Below are positions 33,302-44,100 of a stretch of DNA of 64,000 bases, piece after piece. Location: positions 264,923,575 to 264,987,574 of the forward strand of contig CM070873.1 of assembly GCA_036365515.1 (NCBI GenBank). The letters run 5' to 3'. The stretch comes from Torymus aiolomorphi. Taxonomy: Eukaryota > Arthropoda > Insecta > Hymenoptera > Torymidae. The notes beneath the pieces were generated by a model that saw only the letters and a list, made by a program, of their open reading frames with translations, did no database searches and had not been told where the DNA came from. Within the stretch, counting starts at the first letter, position 1. The number at the start of each line of letters is the position of its first letter. The position numbers were made by a program, and so were the translations under genes.

Positions 33302-36085
33302 GAAAAACAAAACCCTTTAATATCGGTTAATGTCTTCGGATTGCATGAGAAAAATGTGATTCCCTTTTATTTGACACATGAAAAAAAAGAAAATCATGTA
33401 AATCTTCTTTTATTAGAAAAAACAATTAAGGGACAGCTGAAATCACATTACATATATATAAAAAATTTATCACGTCTAGTAGGAGGAAGTTTATCACATA
33501 GAAAAAAGAAGCGATATATATGTGATAGATGTTTAAATTTTTTCTTTAATGAAAATAATTTAAAAGAGCATGAAAGAATATGTAAGAATATTAATGATTG
33601 CAAGGTGAAACTTCCTATAAAAGGTAAAGATATCATCTATTTTAAAAATTTTAATTATAAAGAAAGATTACCATTCACAATATATGCAGATTGTGAATGT
33701 CTGTTAAAGCCTGTACTAGAAAACCAGGAAGATGAAGGTTTGGCTAATACTTTATCGTTTCAAAAACATGAAATGTTTAGTATAGGATATTATTTGAAGT
33801 GCAGTTTTGATGACTCTTTATCTGAATATAGATTTTATCGTGGGGTTAAACCAGCTATGTGGTTTGCTAGTGAATTGAAGGTAATACATGACCGTATTAC
33901 TAATTTATATACAAACCCACGATCTATGCCAATTTTAACACCGATAGAAATGATTAATTATTTCAATTCAAAAATTTGTCACATTTGTAACAAATTATTA
34001 GAAAACAGTGATAAGGTAAGAGATCATTGTCATCTCTCAGGAAAATATCGCGGTCCTGCTCATGCTAACTGTAATTTGAATTATCAAGATTCAAGAACGA
34101 TTCCTGTGATATTTCATAACTTAAGTGGTTATGATGCTCACTTTATAATTAATGATATATCGAATTATATGAAAGGTGATGTTGATTTACTTCCATTGAC
34201 TAAGGAGAAGTATATTTCTTTTACAAAACATGTTGAGAAAAGTGATATTAAATTTCGCTTTGTAGATTCATTTAGATTTATGCCATCTTCTTTAGAAAAA
34301 TTAGCTTCATATTTAAGTGAATATAAAATTGTTTCAAAGGAGTTTTCATCTTTAGAAAAAGAAAAAATCAGTCTTTTAACGAAGAAAGGCGTTCTGCCTT
34401 ACGAGTACCTGGATTCGTGGGAAAAGTTGGATGAAACTGAGTTACCTGAAAAAACAAAATTTTTCAGTGTGCTAAATGGTTCAACCATATCTGATGAAGA
34501 TTATGAACATGCACAAAAAGTATGGAATACCTTTAGTATTCATACCCTTGGAGAATATTCAGATCTTTATATGAAGACAGATGTTTTATTATTAGCTGAT
34601 GTTTTTGAAAATTTTCGTGATCAAAGTATAAACGTATATGGTTTAGATCCAACTCATTATTATACTACTCCAGGATTTGCATGGGATGCAATGCTAAAGT
34701 ATACTGGCATACAATTAAAATTATTAACTGATATAGATATGATTTTATTCATAGAAAGAGGTATAAGAGGTGGATTAAGTCAGTGCTCTCATCGCTACGC
34801 AGCTGCAAATCATAAATATATGACTGAAAATTATGATAAAAATAAAGAAAATACATATCTAATATATTTAGATGCTAATAATTTATATGGTTGGGCAATG
34901 ACTCAATGTCTCCCTTATGATTCCTTTGAGTGGATAGACGACTGTGAAAATTTAGATTTTTTCATAGATGATGATGCACCTTACGGGTACATTTTAGAAG
35001 TAGATTTAGAATATCCTTCAGAAATACATGACATTCATAACGACTTACCTTTTTGTCCTGAGCAAGCAAAACCACCGGGATCAAAACAGGAAAAACTTTT
35101 GGCTACACTTTCGTATAAAAAAAATTATGTTATACACTATCGATCACTTAAACAAGCTGTCAAAAATGGACTTCAGCTTGTTAAAATTCATAAAGTATTG
35201 AAATTTAAACAATCTCCATGGCTTAAGTCTTACATCAATTTAAATAGTAATATGAGGGCGTTAGCAAGAACTGATTTTGAAAAAAACTTTTTCAAATTGA
35301 TGAATAATGCTGTATATGGTAAAACTATGGAGAATGTAAGAAAACGTGTTGATGTCAAGCTATCAACTAAATGGGCTGGAAGGTATGGCGTAGAAGCACA
35401 AATATCAAGTCCCCTTTTTCATAGTATTAGTATTTTTGATGAAAATTTAGTAGCTATCCAGCTTAAAAAAGTTGAAGTTTTGTTAGATAAACCAATTTAC
35501 GTTGGACTTTCAGTTTTAGACATTTCTAAAACTCTGATTTATGATTTTCATTATAGTTATATGAAAAAAATGTATAAAGAAAATTGTAAGCTTCTTTATA
35601 CAGACACAGACAGCTTGATTTATGCTGTTGAATGTGATGATTTTTATGCTGATATGAAAAAAAATCTCTCAAAGTTTGATACTTCAGACTATCCCAGTGA
35701 AAACATCTTTAATATGCCTCATGCAAATAAAAAAATTGTTGGTCTTATGAAAGATGAGTGTAATGGTCAGATTCTTACAGAATTCGTTGGCTTAAGAAGT
35801 AAAATGTACAGTACTCGCGTTTATGGTCAAGATCATATGAAAAAAATAAAAGGTATTAAGGTTTCAGTTGTTAAAAAAACTATAAAGTTTGATGATTTTG
35901 TAGATTGTTTGCAAAATTTATCTATTAAAAAACGACAACAGTATTCCATAAGATCCCGACTCCATAATGTAGAAACTATAAAGCAGTTAAAGATTGCCTT
36001 AAGTCCATATGATGATAAAAGATATGTTCAAGACAATAATATAGATACTTTAGCATGGGGTCATTATAAAATAAATAATAAGTGA
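33302..36085 (+). CDS. polB: Polinton protein-primed family B DNA polymerase, catalytic part
   Basis: It replicates the element from its ends. Order of motifs: a C2HC finger (I-C-D-R-C ... H-E-R-I-C), ExoI (Y-A-D-C-E-C), an HNH/endonuclease-VII-like insert (I-C-N-K-L ... R-D-H-C-H-L-S-G-K-Y-R-G-P-A-H), ExoII (F-H-N-L-S-G-Y-D-A-H-F), ExoIII (Y-x-x-L-Y-M-K-T-D-V-L-L-L-A-D), PolA (Y-L-D-A-N-N-L-Y-G-W-A-M), PolB (K-L-M-N-N-A-V-Y-G-K-T), and PolC (Y-T-D-T-D-S-L-I-Y). All catalytic residues are present. First ATG at 33,341, but the protein normally continues upstream. The TGA at 36,083-36,085 overlaps a GTGAGT splice donor. Confidence 0.93.
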   Translation, partial: EKQNPLISVNVFGLHEKNVIPFYLTHEKKENHVNLLLLEKTIKGQLKSHYIYIKNLSRLVGGSLSHRKKKRYICDRCLNFFFNENNLKEHERICKNINDCKVKLPIKGKDIIYFKNFNYKERLPFTIYADCECLLKPVLENQEDEGLANTLSFQKHEMFSIGYYLKCSFDDSLSEYRFYRGVKPAMWFASELKVIHDRITNLYTNPRSMPILTPIEMINYFNSKICHICNKLLENSDKVRDHCHLSGKYRGPAHANCNLNYQDSRTIPVIFHNLSGYDAHFIINDISNYMKGDVDLLPLTKEKYISFTKHVEKSDIKFRFVDSFRFMPSSLEKLASYLSEYKIVSKEFSSLEKEKISLLTKKGVLPYEYLDSWEKLDETELPEKTKFFSVLNGSTISDEDYEHAQKVWNTFSIHTLGEYSDLYMKTDVLLLADVFENFRDQSINVYGLDPTHYYTTPGFAWDAMLKYTGIQLKLLTDIDMILFIERGIRGGLSQCSHRYAAANHKYMTENYDKNKENTYLIYLDANNLYGWAMTQCLPYDSFEWIDDCENLDFFIDDDAPYGYILEVDLEYPSEIHDIHNDLPFCPEQAKPPGSKQEKLLATLSYKKNYVIHYRSLKQAVKNGLQLVKIHKVLKFKQSPWLKSYINLNSNMRALARTDFEKNFFKLMNNAVYGKTMENVRKRVDVKLSTKWAGRYGVEAQISSPLFHSISIFDENLVAIQLKKVEVLLDKPIYVGLSVLDISKTLIYDFHYSYMKKMYKENCKLLYTDTDSLIYAVECDDFYADMKKNLSKFDTSDYPSENIFNMPHANKKIVGLMKDECNGQILTEFVGLRSKMYSTRVYGQDHMKKIKGIKVSVVKKTIKFDDFVDCLQNLSIKKRQQYSIRSRLHNVETIKQLKIALSPYDDKRYVQDNNIDTLAWGHYKINNK

Positions 36086-36169
36086 GTATATTTTTTTGTA
36101 TAATAGTAATTTATATATTAATTTATAGTAAATATTCTACATATGTAATATAGAAATTTATTATTTTAG

Positions 36170-36371
36170 GTGTCCAATGCGTGTTAAAAAGAATGTACAT
36201 TTTGATGAAAAGCTAACTGTTCATGTAATGCATGCGTGGAGGTTTGCATATCATAAGGCTCGGTGTGGAGAATGGGAACAAATTGCTCGTGACAGAGAAC
36301 GTTTTAGGAGAAGAATTGATAAAGTTAATGAAATTTTGCATCCAATTCTTGTAAAAAATGTAAGGAAATAG
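36170..36371 (+). CDS. PPP1R15 (GADD34/CReP)-like PP1/eIF2alpha-binding module
   Basis: A 64-codon frame starts with ATG at 36,177. Residues 5-9 (K-N-V-H-F) fit the RVxF docking motif for protein phosphatase 1. Residues 13-21 are L-T-V-H-V-M-H-A-W. Residues 29-47 (A-R-C-G-E-W-E-Q then A-R-D-R-E-R-F-R-R-R-I) match the conserved C-terminal block of PPP1R15 proteins, which direct PP1 to dephosphorylate eIF2alpha and restart translation. The exon can also be spliced to polB: donor GTGAGT at 36,082, acceptor TTATTTTAG ending 36,169, phase-consistent, intron 88 bp. AATAAA follows at about 36,376. Family call is from the motif pattern; function is inferred. Confidence 0.75.
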
Positions 36372-36414
36372 GTATTAAATAAAAACAATTAGTTCATCTT
36401 ATTTACAATTTTAT

Positions 36415-37219
36415 TTATTCATAAATCACTTTTTTTATCCAACTATTATGAGACTTATCAAAACCTAACCATTTTACATAAATTTTATCGCCATGTTTTT
36501 TTATAATTTTTTCTACTAAGTAAATATCAGGATATTTAGTCTTCATAAGTTCTTCTTCATAGAATCCGCCATCGATTGGTTTATCTTGATAATCTTTCAA
36601 ATGATATGTAAATGGTGATGTAGGTAATACTTTATTTATTGTAAAAATTTCTGTAGACCAGTTTGGTGTATATCCTTTCTCGAAAACAGTTTTATTTTTA
36701 CTTATTCGAACTTTATCACCAAGTTTAAATTTTGCACGCCTACAAGGACGTTTAGAGGTTTTCTGATGAATGCATAAACGATTATAAACTTTATTAACTG
36801 TTGTAGAATTAACATCTGCGGGCTTCATACCAATCGTTCGGTGCTTAGTATTATTATACTGTAAAGTTAGGTCTTGCAAAATATCTATCCATTTATAACT
36901 GCCTTGTAAACTAAAGTTTTTCCACATTTTGTTTTTTAATGTACGATTAAAACGTTCACAAATTGAGGCTTTGAGTTTGCTATAGGATGAATATAGATTT
37001 ATATTATATTTTAGCATTAAACTTTCAAATTCTTTATTATAAAATTCTTTTCCTCGATCAGTTTGTAAATTTTTAGGTATTCGTCCTTTTTTTAATATAA
37101 ATTTCATAGCTTCAGATACATTTTTTCCAGTTTTACTTTTCACTGGTACCGTCCAAGCAAACTTAGAAAACACATCAATGACAGTAAGAAGATACTTGTA
37201 ACCTTTGTTTTTATGTGCA
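36415..37219 (-). pseudogene. Polinton integrase, catalytic core and chromodomain (split gene, 3' part)
   Basis: Retroviral-type integrase that joins the element ends to the target. Visible here: V-I-D-V-F-S-K-F-A-W, the second catalytic Asp in L-Q-T-D-R-G-K-E-F, and the Glu in C-E-R-F-N-R-T-L-K. An SH3-like region follows (K-L-G-D-K-V-R-I), then a C-terminal chromodomain-like segment (Y-L-V-E-K-I-I ... Y-V-K-W-L-G-F ... S-W). The first catalytic Asp is in the other part, 6.7 kb away. The gene is convergent with polB; their stops are about 40 bp apart beyond the PPP1R15-like exon. Confidence 0.92.
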
Positions 37220-37233
37220 TACCCTATTGAAAA

Positions 37234-37430
37234 AAATCATGTGACTAATCATATGATTAATCCAGTGATTAATCACATGATTAATCATATGATAAATCAT
37301 GTGATCAATCATGTGATTAATCATGTGGTTGATCATGTGATCAATCATGTGATTAATCACATGATATTATCGACGGAAAAATCATGTGATTAATCACATG
37401 ATTAATCACATGATTGATCACATGAATTTT
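37234..37430. repeat. Array of 12-bp palindromic repeats, left end
   Basis: About sixteen units related to ATCATGTGATTA or its complement TAATCACATGAT run head to tail, interrupted once by a GATATTATCGACGGAAAA segment. Because the unit is nearly self-complementary, the array can fold on itself at many registers. It sits directly inside the terminus, where transposase-binding repeats are often found. Confidence 0.92.
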
Positions 37431-38339
37431 TCCAGAATCCAGGAATATGCTCTGCTGAATTTATAACTTAATTTATTTATTATCTAGCAGTTTACCACTG
37501 CTATTATAAATGAAAAATAATAGTTAAATGAAACATTTACAATATAATATAATTATTTGTATATTACAGTTATTTAGATAATTAATTTAATTGAAGATAT
37601 AGACAACTTTATTGTTATTACAATTATAATGTTCCGACATAACTGAAGAATGGGACAAAATAAGAACTTCTAAATATATTCTGCCCTAATGAAAAGATGG
37701 GATATTTGGGTTATTGGGTATAGATGGGCAATTGATATACGATAAATGGGCCCTATGGGTTTTCCTTGCGGGTCCCATATGACTGATATAAAACTAGTTA
37801 ACATTTTTTTCGGATTACAAACATTTTATTCGAATAATAATCAATATTACTTCTTATACTACTTTGATAAAAGTATATTTTTATTATAAATTAAGGCTAC
37901 AACTGTAAATAAACAATAAAGACACGTAACATACCTGTATAAGGGAATAAGATTATTATAAATGATATTGTTATTAATGTAGAGAAATGATGTTTAAGGA
38001 GCCTCGTGCTCGCGCTACTCGACTCCGACCCGTGGTAGCAAATTCACACGAAGCCGGAGCCGAGCGCGCCCACGTGTACTCGATTTTGGCAGCTACCATG
38101 AACAGTTGCGACGACGTCAGCGACAGCGCGAGGAGGCCACTACATGGCGATGCTGTTTCTATTAAAAAAACAGAGAAGATATTTTACATAAAGTCAGCTG
38201 CTCAAAATTTTAGAATTGTTTATGTTTAATTTGTGAGTTAACTAATATTTTTTATTAAACAAAATTTTTTCTGATTCTTTATTAAAAACCATTTAAAATG
38301 AGCCCTGGGACGATATTAGCAAACATTTAAAATGATCCA

Positions 38340-40610
38340 TTTGGAAAGTCTCAGATTCGCTACTTATTAGTATACCTTCATCTGAAAAAAAGAAAATAAT
38401 AAGTACAGCAGAATATTTTTGATTGGACAAAATTTTTACTGAATCTTTATTAAAGTCCCTTTCAAATAAGCCCTGATCGATGTTCGCAAACCCACTTGAA
38501 AAGAATTGTATATTTTTTAATCTCAGTAGAAACCAATAATTGGTATTTTTGAGAACCTGCTGGATTTGAGATCTTAATATTATTCATATATCTTATGTCA
38601 TGGATCTTGTCGCTGAATTTTCTCAAAGCGTGAAAAATATATAACATCTATTTTCAACAATATTTTCAACATCAGGCATTTATACTTTCCTAAATTTTCA
38701 ATGGGAGACGCTTACACTGTTAATTTGTAAACTTCATATCTATTCGAAACTGAATTTTATAAGTAATCTATTATTATGTGTACCAAAGCTAAAATTAATA
38801 TACTATAAAAAAGTTGCAATCAAATTAGTGGAAAGACAATTAACAATTGTATATTCCAATGCGCATACAAATACTTCTTACTCAATAATTTTCAAATAAA
38901 ATATGGTGTTCTTATTAAGGCTTCGTTTCATGAATTTCATAAACTATGTAATCTACAAACTTATAACTCATTAAGATCCATAATACAATTATTTAATTTT
39001 CAACTTAACACTGAATAGTTTATGAAATTTCATGAAGCAAAGGCTTAATAAGAAAACCATATTTTATTTGAAAATTATTGGTTATGGTGTATACGTCTGT
39101 GCATTTGAATTTGCAATTGCTAAATTGTCTTTCAACTACTTTATTGCAACTTTTTTATAGTCATTTACTTTTAGCTTTGGCACACGATAATATAGATTAC
39201 TTATAAAATTGTTTCGAATAGATATGAAGATTACAAATAAAGTTAAGCGTCTCCTATTGAAAATTTAGGACAGTAAATAAAAATATTATTACTTATTAGC
39301 CAGTCAAAAATATTGTTGAAAATAAATATTTAATATATTTTTCATGCTTTGAAAAAATCAGCTACAAGATCCATGACATGAGATATATGAATAATATTAA
39401 GATCTCAAATCCAGCAGGTTGTCGAAAAAGCCCTGATCGATGTTCGCAAACCCACTTGAAAAGAATTCTATATTTTTTTAATGTCAGTAGAAACCAATAA
39501 TTGGTATTTTTGACAACCTGCTGGATTTGAGATCTTAATATTATTCATATATCTTATGCCATGGATCTTGTCGCTGAATTTTCTCAAAGCATGAAAAATA
39601 TATAACATCTATTTTCAACAATATTTTCAACAGGCATTTATACTTTCCTAAATTTTCAATGGGAGACGCTTACACTGTTAATACACTCTATTTGTAAACT
39701 TCATACCTATTCGAAACTGAATTTTATAAGCAATCTATTATTATGTGTACCAAAGCTAAAAGTAAAATACTATAAAAAAGTTGCAATCAAATTAGTTGAA
39801 AGACAACTAACAATTGTATATTCCAATGCGCATACAAATACTTCTTACTCAATAATTTTCAAATAAAATATGGTGTTCTTATTAAGGCTTCGTTTCATGA
39901 ATTTCATAAACTATGTAATCTACAAACTTATAACTCATTAAGATCCATAATACAATTATTTAATTTTCAACTTAACACTGAATAGTTTATGAAATTTTAT
40001 GAAGCGGAGGCTTAATAAGAAAACCATATTTTATTTGAAAATTATTGGTTATGGAGTATACGTCTGTGCATTTGAATTTGCAATTGCTAAATTGTCTTTC
40101 AACTACTTTATTGCAACTTTTTTATAGTCATTTACTTTTAGCTTTGGCACACGATAATATAGATTACTTATAAAATTGTTTCGAATAGATATGAAGATTA
40201 CAAATAGAGTTAAGCGTCTCCTATTGAAAATTTAGGACAGTAAATAAAAATATTATTACTTATAAGCCAGTCAAAAATATTGTTGAAAATAAATATTTAA
40301 TATATTTTTCATTCTTTGAAAAAAATCAACTACAAGATCCATGACATGAGATATATGAATAATATTAAGATCTCAAATCCAGCAGGTTGTCGAAAATACC
40401 AATTATTGGTTTCTACTGACATTTAAAAATATACAATTCTTTTCAAGTCGGTTTGAGAACATCGATCAGGGCATATTTGAAAGGCACTTTAATAAAGATT
40501 CAGTAAAAATATTGTCGAATCAAAAATATTCTGCTGTACTTATGATTTTCTTTTTCCAGATGAAGGTATATACTAATAAGTAGTGAATCTGAGACTTTCC
40601 AAATGGATCA
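38340..40610. repeat. Double palindromic module of the TA foldback (left arm)
   Basis: A ~1-kb palindrome occurs twice in tandem (about 38,456-39,425 and 39,428-40,490). Each begins with CCCTGATCGATGTTCGCAAA, passes through TGGATTTGAGATCTTAATAT and GGGAGACGCTTACACTGTTA, and returns as the reverse complement. Half-copies are close but not identical. Confidence 0.85.
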
Positions 40611-40619
40611 TAAAGAAAA

Positions 40620-41505
40620 TATAACGACATATACAAATTAAAAGCAAATTTTTTCTCAATCAATATTTTATACAAAAAATTTCAGGATTGAGTAAAGAAA
40701 ATGAGAATACTTAAGTTATCACAAAAAATTGCAAAGAATAACAACTTTCCACATTAGAGGGGTTAGAAGCGAAAAAGGGCTTACCGAATCTATGCTTGTA
40801 GGTGACTTCGCTGTCTTGTTGTCTCAAATGGGTGATCACCTCCAAGTGATAGACGCGACGAAAGAATCAAAACCTACCAGGACACCGTACAACCGCCGCT
40901 GTCATCGCTGGGAACGCCACGGACGAGACGATTCTATCGCAAATTCGAAAGCACGCACGAGACACGGCAGCAAGATAGCGCACGCTCGCTCGCTCGCTCG
41001 GTCTTATTCGCATGGTCGGACGTGAACCAACCGGGCTTCCGTACAAGATAGCGCACGCTCGCTCGCTCGCTCGCTCGCTCGGTCTTATTCGCATGGTCGG
41101 ACGTGAACCAACCGGGCTTCCGTAGGCAGCACCAACAGCTGATTGAATTGTTTGTATAAGAAATGCCTACCGAGGCTGCCGTGCGCATGTCTCGTCCGTG
41201 GCGTTCCCAGCGATGACAGCGGCGGTTTCAGTACGGTGTCCTGGTGGGTTTTGATTCTTTCGTCGCGTCCATCACTTGGAGGTGATCACCCATTTGAGAC
41301 AACAAGACAGCGAAGTCACCTGCAAAGCATAGATTCGGTAAGCCCTTTCTCGCTTCTAACCTCTCTAATGTGGAAAGTTGTTATTCTTTGCAATTTTTTG
41401 TGTAAACTCAACTATTCTCATTTTCTTTACTCAATCCTGAAATTTTTGTATAAAATATTGATTGGGAAAAAATTTGCTATTTATTTGTATATGTGGTTAT
41501 ATTTT
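40620..41505. repeat. Centre of the TA foldback with GCTC-rich tandem units
   Basis: Outer parts (40,735-40,935 and 41,185-41,395) are inverted copies (TGGGTGATCACCTCCAAGTG and complement). Between them lie two tandem units (40,971-41,043 and 41,044-41,123). Each has a (GCTC)n run, GGTCTTATTCGCATGGTCGG and GTGAACCAACCGGGCTTCCG; unit 2 has two more CGCT repeats. It is locally GC-rich, unlike the rest of the element, and could be captured host promoter DNA. Confidence 0.75.
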
Positions 41506-41509
41506 CTTT

Positions 41510-42850
41510 ATTAGTATACCTTCATCTGAAAAAAGAAAATAATAAGTACAGCAGAATATTTTTAATTCTACAAAATTTTTACTGAATCTTTATTAAAGAC
41601 CCTTTCAAATAAGCCCTGATCGATATTCGCTAACCCACTTGAGAAGAATTGTATATTTTTAAATGTCAGTAGAAAGCAATAATTTATATTTTCGACAACA
41701 CAATGGATTTGGGATTTTAATATTATTCATGTATCTCATGTCATGGATCTTGTCACTGAATTTTCTCAAAGCATTAAAAATATATTAAACATCTATTTTC
41801 AACAATATTTTCAACAGGCTTATACTTTCCTAAGTTTTCAATGGGAGACGCTTACACGGTTAATACACTCTTTTTGTAAACTTCATATCTATTTGAAACT
41901 GAATTTTATAAGTAATCTATTATTATATGTACCAAAGCTAAAAATAAATTACTATAAAAAAGTTGCAATCAAGTTAGTCGAAAGACAATTTAGCAATTGC
42001 AAATTCAAATGCACAGTATGCAATATGCAGTATGCATATGCAGTATGCACAGTATGCAATATATACACGTATACTCCATAACCAATAATTTTCAAATAAA
42101 ATATGGTTTTCTTATTAAGCCTTTGCTTCATGAAATTTCATAAACTATTCAGCGTAAGTTGAAAATTAAATAATTGTATTATGGATCTTAATGAGTTATA
42201 AGTTTGTAGATTACATAGTTTATGAAATTTGTGAAACGAAGCCTTAATAAGAACACCATATTTTATTTGAAAATTATTGAGTGAGAAGTATTTGTATGCG
42301 CATTGGAATATATAATTGTTAATTGTCTTTCAACTAATTTGATTGCAACTTTTTTATAGTATTTTACTTTTAGCTTTGCTACACATAGTAATAAATTACT
42401 TATAAAATTCAGTTTCGAATAGGTATGAAGTTTACAAATAGAGTGTATTAACAGTGTAAGCGTCTCCTATTGAAAATTTAGGAAAGTACAAATGCCTGTT
42501 GAAAATATTGTTGAAAATAGATGTTTAATATATTTTTCATGCTTTGAGAAAATTCAGCGACAAGATCCATGACATAAGATATATGAATAATATTAAGATC
42601 TCAAATCCAGCAGGTTGTCAAAAATAGCAATTATTAGTTTCTACTGACATTAAAAAAATATACAATTCTTTTCAAGTGGGTTTGCGAACATCGATCAGGG
42701 CTTATTTGAAAGGGACTTTAATAAAGATTCAGTAAAAATTTTGTCCAATCAAAAATATTCTGCTGTACTTATTATTTTCTTTTTTTCAGATGAAGGTATA
42801 CTAATAAGTAGCGAATCTGAGACTTTCCAAATGGATCATTTTAAATGTTT
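41510..42850. repeat. Single palindromic module of the TA foldback (right arm)
   Basis: One copy of the same ~1-kb palindrome, starting CCCTGATCGATATTCGCTAA near 41,614 and returning by 42,700. It contains a local stutter of TATGCA/CAGTATGCA (about 42,010-42,060) not seen in the left copies. Confidence 0.85.
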
Positions 42851-43749
42851 GCTAATATCGTTCCAGGGCTCATTTTAAATGGTTTTTAATAAAGAATCAG
42901 AAAGAATTTTGTTTAATAAAAAATATTAGTTAACTCACAAATTAAACATAAACAATTCTAAAATTTTGAGCAGCTGACTTTATGTAAAATATCTTCTCTG
43001 TTTTTTTAATAGAAACAGCATCGCCATGTAGTGGCCTCCTCGCGCTGTCGCCGACGTCGTCGCAACTGTTCATGGTAGCTGCCAAAATCGAGTACACGTG
43101 GGCGCGCTCGGCTCCGGCTTCGTGTGAATTTGCTACCACGGGTCGGAGTCGAGTAGCGCGAGCACGAGGCTCCTTAAACATCATTTCTCTACATTAATAA
43201 CAATATCATTTATAATAATCTTATTCCCTTATACAGGTATGTTACGTGTCTTTATTGTTTATTTACAGTTGTAGCCTTAATTTATAATAAAAATATACTT
43301 TTATCAAAGTAGTATAAGAAGTAATATTGATTATTATTCGAATAAAATGTTTGTAATCCGAAAAAAAATGTTAACTAGTTTTATATCAGTCATATGGGAC
43401 CCGCAAGGAAAACCCATAGGGCCCATTTATCGTATATCAATTGCTCATCTATACCCAATAACCCAAATATCCCATCTTTTCATTAGGGCAGAATATATTT
43501 AGAAGTTCTTATTTTGTCCCATTCTTCAGTTATGTCGGAACATTATAATTGTAATAACAATAAAGTTGTCTATATCTTCAATTGAATTAATTATCTAAAT
43601 AACTGTAATATACAAATAATTATATTATATTGCAAATGTTTCATTTAACTATTTTTTTCATTTATAATATAGCAGTGGTAAACTGCTAGATAATAAATAA
43701 ATTAAGTTATAAATTCAGCAGAGCATATTCCTGGATTCTGGAAAAATTC

Positions 43750-43952
43750 ATGTGATCAATCATGTGATTAATCATGTGATTAATCACATGATTTTTCCGT
43801 CGATAATATCATGTGATTAATCATATGATTGATCACATGATTAACCACATGATTAATCACATGATTGATCACATGATTGATCACATGATTTATCATATGA
43901 TTAATCATGTGATTAATCACTGGATTAATCATATGATTAGTCACATGATTTT
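43750..43952. repeat. Array of 12-bp palindromic repeats, right end
   Basis: Mirror of the left array, including the TTTTCCGTCGATAATATC interruption. The number and order of variants differ slightly from the left side. Confidence 0.92.
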
Positions 43953-43965
43953 TTTCAATAGGGTA

Positions 43966-44094
43966 CGGTATCATTTCCACAAGATCAGCTTGCCATGTTT
44001 CATCTAGATCTCGTATATCATATTTTCGACGTGTGTAATTACAACGAGCAGGTTTGTGTAATTCTTCTACTATATCTTTTTTATTTTCCATCAT
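43966..44094 (-). pseudogene. Polinton integrase, N-terminal part (split gene, 5' part)
   Basis: ATG at 44,094. The frame contains H-K-P-A-R and then W-Q-A-D-L-V-E-M with the first catalytic Asp, up to the TA at 43,964-43,965 where the foldback element entered. Removing the insert and one TA makes the reading continue in phase into 37,219. Reading on into the insert gives an artefactual tail of V-I-N-H-M repeats. Confidence 0.88.
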
Positions 44095-44100
44095 CAAAGG

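Larger units (their letters stand above)
37220..43965. mobile_element. 6.7-kb TA-duplicating foldback element in the integrase gene
   Basis: The element is 37,222-43,963, with termini CCCTATTGAAAAAAATCATG and its complement, flanked by TA (37,220-37,221 and 43,964-43,965). The interrupted integrase codons rejoin in phase, which verifies the ends. Layout: a terminal array of 12-bp repeats; a ~900-bp flank with an 80-codon frame; large palindromic modules (38,340-40,610 and 41,510-42,850); and a central inverted repeat around tandem GCTC-rich units. No transposase-like frame is present. TA duplication suggests mobilisation by a Tc1/mariner-related or similar enzyme. Confidence 0.9.

Noticed and set aside
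37234..37430. 12-bp palindromic array as a possible CRISPR or origin
   Set aside because: No spacers, and the array is mirrored at the other end of a transposon with a TA duplication; it is better read as terminal repeats.
37987..43184. Identical 80-codon frames at 37,987-38,229 (+) and 42,942-43,184 (-)
   Set aside because: Recurrence is explained by the inverted arms. One substitution and no recognisable domain; not evidence of a gene.
43780..43963. Extension of the integrase frame as V-I-N-H-M repeats
   Set aside because: This is the 12-bp repeat array of the inserted foldback read in frame, not integrase sequence.
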